In this document: one piece after another, positions 6,005-10,840 of the stretch | Position numbering within the stretch: position 1 is the stretch's first letter | Layout of the letters: the number at the start of each line of letters is the position of its first letter | Assembly (NCBI GenBank): GCA_024681175.1 | Contig: JAILBI010000269.1 | Location: 1-10,840, forward strand | DNA from: Acholeplasmatales bacterium | Lineage (GTDB): Bacteria; Bacillota_I; Bacilli_A; Acholeplasmatales; Anaeroplasmataceae | DNA: 10,840 bases | Direction of reading: 5' to 3' | Program-made: the position numbers and the translations under genes | Notes under the pieces: model-generated | Database searches by the model: none | What the model saw: the letters and a program-made list of their open reading frames with translations, nothing else | Told to the model about the DNA's origin: nothing

Positions 6005-9000
6005 ATGAAGATTAAAAAAATAATTACAAGCGCTTTATTACTTGGAAGTGCATCACTTTTATTAGTAGCTTGTGGCGAAAAAGATGACAATAAAAAAACA
6101 AGCACTGGAACAACAGATGTAACATCTGGTGAAGGTGTATCTACAACTTCCGGAAACACATCTACAACTTCCGGAAGCACATCTACAACATCAGGTGGAA
6201 TTATAACTTCAACTATTGATCCTGATCAACCAAGAGTAAGACCCGATAATCATTATGAATATAATGCTTATTATGCATCTCCAGATGGAAGTACAACTTC
6301 TGATGGAAAAGATAAATCTAACCCTGGAAGTATATACACATTAAAAAACAAATTAAAACCTGGTGATACTTTATATTTATTACCTGGTATTTATAGATAT
6401 AACCAAAGAATTAACATTGGTGCCGAGTACATCGAAGATGAAAATTCGTGGTTTGGTGGAAAACAAGGTGCATATATCAATATTAGACCTGAAAAGGAAA
6501 CAGATAAAGTAATATTTGATTTCAGCGATATGACATTTGATTCAAATAATCGTGGTATTCAGGTTTATGGTGATTTCTATCATTTCTACAATATTGATGT
6601 AAGAGGCGCTGGTGATAACGGTATGTATATTGCTGGTGACCACAATATTGTTGAAAAATGTAATTTCTATGACAATAGAGATTCAGGATTACAGTTAGGA
6701 AGATCAAAAGGATCTCAAACAACACTTGATCAATGGCCAAGCTACAATTTAATTAAGAATTGTACATCGTTTGGTAACTATGATGATGGAACATTTGGTG
6801 AAAATGCCGATGGTTTCGCAGCAAAATTAACAGTTGGCTACGGAAATGTATTTGATGGATGTATTGCATTTAGAAATTCTGACGATGGTTGGGATTTATA
6901 TGCAAAACAAGATTCAGGCAACATTGGTACAATCACAATTAAAAATTGTGTATCATTTGAAAATGGTTTCTTACCATATGCATTAACAAATAATGATAAT
7001 ACAACAACATTTAACACAAGAGATGGAGACGGTATCGGCTTCAAGCTTGGTGGTTCAACAATGAGAGGTAACGTTGTTATTGAAAATAGTATGGCATTTA
7101 ATAATAAATTCCATGGTATAAGCGATAACTCTAACCCGGGTGTAATTACAGTTAGAAACTGTACAACATTTGATAACTGTATAGGTCTAAATGCAGATGG
7201 TACTGTATCAAATGTAAGAGGTATCCCTGGTGATACTAATAAATCAAATAACATTGATATCGCAAGAGCCGTAGATAATGTTTCTCAAAGTTATAACCAT
7301 TATTATGGTGTTTTATCATATATTACAAACCAAAGAGGATATAACATTGCCGCTGGTGATGGTGATTCAACATACAACAAAGATGCATTCCGTGGAAGTA
7401 TGGCTTATTCAATCTTAAATACAGATTTTGATAAAGATACACATTCTGAAATATATAGATATTTCACATCTCCAGTAGATGCATCAAGCTGGGTTTCTGA
7501 TGATAATGATGTTGCATTTAATGTCGGTTCAGTATACACAGGCTTATCAGATTCATCATTCGCAAATCTTAATAAGATTAATATGCTTTGTGAATCAAGA
7601 CAAACTCAAGATACATTATTAACTGCATCTTTAAGATTCAGAAATGAAGATTATTCAGTTAATATGGGTGATACTTTAAAGATTGTTGATGAAAATTTAT
7701 TAACTTTCTGCGAAGGAAAGCCTATTGGTGCTGTATTAGATAAAAATTCATATGATGAATATGAACATGCACAATTCTTCACATTTGAAGACAATAAAAC
7801 AATTAATTTCTTCGATGAAGAAGTATCAATTTTCTCAGCATATGCAGCATGTGATCCTATCACAGATGTAACAAAGACTTTCCAAGATTTCGATATACCA
7901 AAGCTTATTGGTGGATGCGATATTGAATGGGAAAGTGAAAACCCTGAAGTTATTGCAATAAACAATAACGAGACAGCAACTGTTTCAAATTCATTCTTCG
8001 CAAGAGGTATTGTTACAATTCCTGATGAAACTACAGTTGTTAAATTAACTGCAAAAATTTCAAAGGATGCTTCATATTGTTATAGAGATTTCTATATTAC
8101 AGTTTATGGACGTAATAGAAAGCTTGGTAACATCTCTTCAACAAATACATTAAAGGAAATTCGTACAGATAAATATTCTATTTATAATAATCCAAGAATC
8201 TTCGCTTTAGATGATTCAAGTATTTCTCAAACAGAATTACCTGCAGATTATTATACATTAGATATCACTTATGAATTTGCACTAGAAGCAAAAACAGGCG
8301 CAAGATATTATAGTGTTGATGGCGTTTCTACATCAGTTCCAGGTGTATATCGTGTAACTTGTGTTGCGCAAGAGGTTGCAAATCCAAATGTTAAATCAAC
8401 ATATGTATATTATGTATATGTAGTTGATCCTCAATGTACAATCTCATTTGATAGTGCTCCAAATGTATCATTAATGCCAGATGGAATCGTTATTGATTCA
8501 GTATTAACAAACGTTGAAGGTTATATCGCTGCATTACCAGTTCCAAATGGAACAACAGTAGAATCAGCATATGATTTAATCCATAATGATGATGCATTAT
8601 TCTTCAAGGTTTCTAAGACAAACACTGAAGCTCAAATTAAATTTAACATTGATGAAACTCATCCTAATTTCAATTTAGGTAATGGTTATAAGGTATATTA
8701 TACTGTTATCAACGATGAAGAATATGAAAATAGAGATAAAGCATCTGATGCAAAAGATTCACAAGGTAATCCTATATTTAAGAATGCTAATGCTGCAGAT
8801 GCATTAAGAAGCTTTGATGTTACAGCTAAGAATGTTGATAATATTGCTGGATTTACATCTCTTGCAAGAACAGGTAAATTAGCTGATGAAGAATCTATAT
8901 CTACTACAACAATTTATAATTTAACTACAGATCTTGATTTCTCTAATTATGATTTCAAGGATTGGTTAGGTACAAATGATACTAATAAAGCGTTCCAATC

Positions 9001-10072
9001 TTTATTAAATGGTCAAGGTCATAAAGTAACTAATTTCAATTTCACAGTAGCTACAAATAATTTAGCTTCTACAACTAACAAGTGTCTTAATATGTTCTAT
9101 CGTTTACAAAACGGTACAATTATGAATCTTGATTTTGAAAATATCAATATTTCCGAAGATGGTGGTTTAGAAGTACCTAGTGTTGCTAAACAAGTTGGTA
9201 TTATTGGTGAAATGCGTGGTGGATTCGTACATAATGTACATGCTAGAAAGGTTGAAGTTTATACATATCAATCTGGTGGTGGTATCATTGGTCAAATCAC
9301 TGGCTTAACTAATACAATTACAAATTGTTCATTAATTAACCCATTATTTAGCATGAAAGAAGATGCAACAAGAGAAGAGCTTGTTGAATCATTTGAATCA
9401 TTAGATCCAACTGATTCTCACATTTATCTAATCCATGCATCAAGCAAATATGCTGGTGGTATCATTGGTAATGTTCAAATGAATGGTGACCAAGTCTTCT
9501 TAAATCTATATGTTTCTAACTGCTTATGTATCGCAAACATCGGTGATGAACAAGATTCAGGCGGATGTGTTGGTGGTATCGTAGGAAGAATCAAATCTGG
9601 TCCAGAATATGTAGTTGATGTTCGTAATAATGTTTATAAAGGAACATTAATTGCTTATGGTAACTACAATGGTGGTATTATTGGCGGATTTGAAACTGGT
9701 GGTGCAGACGCAAGCATTAATGGAAATATATCTATTACTGTATTTAGATATCGTGGAACATATTTAGATGCATTAGCTCAAAAGCTATCAAGCACTAATT
9801 TATATGAATATGCTCACAAGAATTCTTCACCTATCGTAGGTCGTGTATCAGTATCTGCAGATTATGGTGGATATTATGCAGCAATTAATTTTGGTACATG
9901 GAGAGAAAATTATTCTAATTATATTGGATCAATATCATTAGTATTTGACTTATATAATGAAGAAACTCATTCTGAATTCAAATTTACAAAAGCATATTTA
10001 ACAACTTTCGGCTTCGATTTTGATAATATTTGGGATTTAAATGAAGAAACTCAAGAATTTAGTTTAAAATAA
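6005..10072 (+). CDS. Lipoprotein pectate lyase, polysaccharide lyase family 9, with Ig-like spacers and GLUG-type beta-helix
   Basis: A 1355-aa surface lipoprotein. Signal peptide 1-22 ends in lipobox LVAC with Cys23; residues 31-70 form a Ser/Thr/Gly linker. Residues about 85-500 are a right-handed parallel beta-helix of the Pel9A type: YYASPDG near the start, GIQVYGDFY, then rungs with a repeated Cys-x-x-Phe-x-Asn pattern (Cys219, 253, 286, 315, 386). The calcium site is visible as Asp269 (ENADGFAAK) and Asp293, Asp294, Asp297 (NSDDGWDLY), with catalytic Lys347 in GDGIGFKLGG. These correspond, from memory, to Asp209, 233, 234, 237 and Lys273 of Dickeya Pel9A. Family 9 enzymes cleave polygalacturonate by calcium-dependent beta-elimination. 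Residues about 601-810 hold Ig-like domains (IEWESENPEVI; VYRVTCVAQ), 811-905 a further beta region, and 935-1355 a second beta-helix with GGIIG motifs near 1065, 1092, 1150, 1190 and 1223. It is last in the operon. Precise substrate is inferred. Confidence 0.92.
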   Translation: MKIKKIITSALLLGSASLLLVACGEKDDNKKTSTGTTDVTSGEGVSTTSGNTSTTSGSTSTTSGGIITSTIDPDQPRVRPDNHYEYNAYYASPDGSTTSDGKDKSNPGSIYTLKNKLKPGDTLYLLPGIYRYNQRINIGAEYIEDENSWFGGKQGAYINIRPEKETDKVIFDFSDMTFDSNNRGIQVYGDFYHFYNIDVRGAGDNGMYIAGDHNIVEKCNFYDNRDSGLQLGRSKGSQTTLDQWPSYNLIKNCTSFGNYDDGTFGENADGFAAKLTVGYGNVFDGCIAFRNSDDGWDLYAKQDSGNIGTITIKNCVSFENGFLPYALTNNDNTTTFNTRDGDGIGFKLGGSTMRGNVVIENSMAFNNKFHGISDNSNPGVITVRNCTTFDNCIGLNADGTVSNVRGIPGDTNKSNNIDIARAVDNVSQSYNHYYGVLSYITNQRGYNIAAGDGDSTYNKDAFRGSMAYSILNTDFDKDTHSEIYRYFTSPVDASSWVSDDNDVAFNVGSVYTGLSDSSFANLNKINMLCESRQTQDTLLTASLRFRNEDYSVNMGDTLKIVDENLLTFCEGKPIGAVLDKNSYDEYEHAQFFTFEDNKTINFFDEEVSIFSAYAACDPITDVTKTFQDFDIPKLIGGCDIEWESENPEVIAINNNETATVSNSFFARGIVTIPDETTVVKLTAKISKDASYCYRDFYITVYGRNRKLGNISSTNTLKEIRTDKYSIYNNPRIFALDDSSISQTELPADYYTLDITYEFALEAKTGARYYSVDGVSTSVPGVYRVTCVAQEVANPNVKSTYVYYVYVVDPQCTISFDSAPNVSLMPDGIVIDSVLTNVEGYIAALPVPNGTTVESAYDLIHNDDALFFKVSKTNTEAQIKFNIDETHPNFNLGNGYKVYYTVINDEEYENRDKASDAKDSQGNPIFKNANAADALRSFDVTAKNVDNIAGFTSLARTGKLADEESISTTTIYNLTTDLDFSNYDFKDWLGTNDTNKAFQSLLNGQGHKVTNFNFTVATNNLASTTNKCLNMFYRLQNGTIMNLDFENINISEDGGLEVPSVAKQVGIIGEMRGGFVHNVHARKVEVYTYQSGGGIIGQITGLTNTITNCSLINPLFSMKEDATREELVESFESLDPTDSHIYLIHASSKYAGGIIGNVQMNGDQVFLNLYVSNCLCIANIGDEQDSGGCVGGIVGRIKSGPEYVVDVRNNVYKGTLIAYGNYNGGIIGGFETGGADASINGNISITVFRYRGTYLDALAQKLSSTNLYEYAHKNSSPIVGRVSVSADYGGYYAAINFGTWRENYSNYIGSISLVFDLYNEETHSEFKFTKAYLTTFGFDFDNIWDLNEETQEFSLK
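6140..6202 (+). repeat. 21-bp tandem repeat in the lyase linker
   Basis: Three consecutive 21-bp units begin at 6140, 6161 and 6182, encoding STTSGNT, STTSGST and STTSGGI. The first two differ by one base (A/G), which suggests a recent duplication; the third is diverged. They lengthen the flexible Ser/Thr linker between the lipid anchor and the catalytic beta-helix. Confidence 0.85.
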
Positions 10073-10083
10073 TTCAACAAAAT

Positions 10084-10112
10084 AAGGGGATACCTATAGG
10101 TATTCCCTTTTT
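10084..10112 (+). terminator. Rho-independent terminator of the pectin operon
   Basis: An 11-bp stem (AAGGGGATACC pairing with GGTATTCCCTT, one G-U pair) with a TATA loop is followed directly by a T-run. It lies 12 bases after the stop of the lyase gene and separates the operon from tilS. Confidence 0.9.
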
Positions 10113-10151
10113 GTTATTTTTATGTTATTTTATGTAAATAAATATCATTTA

Positions 10152-10180
10152 TTGTAAAAAAATAAAAAAATATTTATAAT
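10152..10180 (+). promoter_or_regulatory. Promoter of tilS
   Basis: TTGTAA (10152-10157) and a perfect TATAAT (10175-10180) are separated by 17 bp. Transcription would begin near 10187, leaving a leader of about 14 nt before ATG 10201; the GGAG at 10189-10192 serves as ribosome-binding site. Confidence 0.65.
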
Positions 10181-10200
10181 AACGCTATGGAGTTAAAATC

Positions 10201-10840
10201 ATGGAAGAAAAAATTAAGAATTTTTTGAAAGAACAAAATATTAAATTAGATAAAGAAAAATTCATAATTTGTGCAGTTTCAGGCGGTGTAGATAGTATCG
10301 CCCTTCTTCACGTTTTATATAATTTATCATATAAAGTTGTTTTAGCTCATGTAAATCATCATTTAAGAGAAGAATCAGCTATTGAAGAGGCTCATATGCA
10401 AGCTTTAGCTAAAAGCCTTAATATTCCATATGAGCAATATGATTTTTATCATAATGATGATGAAAATTTTGAAGGACAAGCCCATGATGAAAGATATGAT
10501 TTTTTTAAATCATGTGCATTAAAATATAATACAAATATTATTGCCACAGCCCATCATCAAGATGATCAAATTGAATCTGTATTAATAAAAATAATGCAAG
10601 GAAGCAATTTATATGGCTATGGTGGCATAAAAATTGCTAATTATGATGGTAAATTCACAACTATTAGACCTCTACTATGCGCTAATAAAGATGAAATATA
10701 TAATTATGTAAATAAAAATAATTATATTTATTTTGAAGATAAAACTAATTTATCTGATGATTATTTAAGAAATAGAATAAGACATCATATTACACCATTA
10801 TTAAAAAAAGAAGCTAATATAGACGAAAAAATAATGGAAT
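10201..10840 (+). CDS. tilS: tRNA(Ile)-lysidine synthetase (partial, 3' end outside window)
   Basis: The first 213 codons are present, with no stop before the window edge. TilS is an N-type ATP pyrophosphatase that attaches lysine to C34 of the CAU-anticodon tRNA-Ile, so that it reads AUA. The PP-loop SGGVDS is at residues 27-32 (CAVSGGVDSIALLHVL), followed by AHVNHHLREES, the ATAHHQDDQIESVL motif typical of TilS, a GSNLYGYGGI loop and DKTNLSDDYLRNRIRHHITPLL, which is characteristic of the end of the catalytic domain. The C-terminal substrate-binding domains are cut off by the window. ATG 10201 is chosen for the GGAG eight bases upstream; an ATG at 10187 is in another frame that closes quickly. 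AUA codons are common in this AT-rich window, so the enzyme should be essential here. Confidence 0.95.
   Translation, partial: MEEKIKNFLKEQNIKLDKEKFIICAVSGGVDSIALLHVLYNLSYKVVLAHVNHHLREESAIEEAHMQALAKSLNIPYEQYDFYHNDDENFEGQAHDERYDFFKSCALKYNTNIIATAHHQDDQIESVLIKIMQGSNLYGYGGIKIANYDGKFTTIRPLLCANKDEIYNYVNKNNYIYFEDKTNLSDDYLRNRIRHHITPLLKKEANIDEKIME

Noticed and set aside
6838..7254. Minus-strand open frame of 138 codons opposite the PL9 catalytic domain
   Set aside because: The plus strand encodes conserved PL9 motifs here; the antisense product shows no family features.
7651..7965. Minus-strand open frame of 104 codons
   Set aside because: Antisense shadow of the lyase gene, without start signals or recognisable motifs.

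Overview
The window is AT-rich bacterial DNA with tightly packed genes, Gram-positive-style ribosome-binding sites, RNase M5 and three lipoprotein signal peptides. This points to a low-GC Bacilli/Firmicutes-type organism. TGA is used as a real stop and tryptophan is TGG, so this is translation code 11 and not the Mycoplasma code. The long Ser/Thr-rich linkers behind lipoboxes and the pectinolytic content fit an uncultured gut Bacilli lineage (RF39- or Erysipelotrichia-like); that placement is an inference.

Layout. Positions 1-615 (minus) hold the first 205 codons of a secreted lipoprotein with a ~128-residue Ser/Thr linker, followed by the start of a folded domain that resembles modules placed ahead of pectate lyases. 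A 178-bp divergent promoter region follows. Positions 794-4227 (plus) form a compact housekeeping operon: an HD-domain dNTPase-like protein, RNase M5 (rnmV), 16S rRNA dimethyltransferase (rsmA/ksgA) and CDP-ME kinase (ispE). The genes are 1 nt apart or overlap by ATGA. Positions 4318-10072 form a two-gene operon of surface lipoproteins. The first is a 558-aa protein with Ig-like domains and a likely carbohydrate-binding C-terminus. The second is a 1355-aa family 9 polysaccharide lyase (pectate lyase) with the calcium-site aspartates and catalytic lysine visible, Ig-like spacers and a second GLUG-type beta-helix. The operon ends in a clear rho-independent terminator. tilS (tRNA-Ile lysidine synthetase) starts at 10201 from its own promoter and runs off the window.

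How it works together. The core genes serve rRNA maturation, nucleotide pools, isoprenoid precursors and tRNA decoding. The surface genes look like a small cell-anchored pectin/homogalacturonan-degrading set inserted around the housekeeping operon. Two cre-like (CcpA/LacI-family) sites 26 bp apart precede the pectin operon and suggest sugar-responsive repression. I saw no IS element, CRISPR array, tRNA, rRNA or phage gene. I do not see evidence of a wholly new system; the best leads are the uncharacterised CBM-like lipoprotein, the PL9-GLUG fusion architecture and the operator pair.
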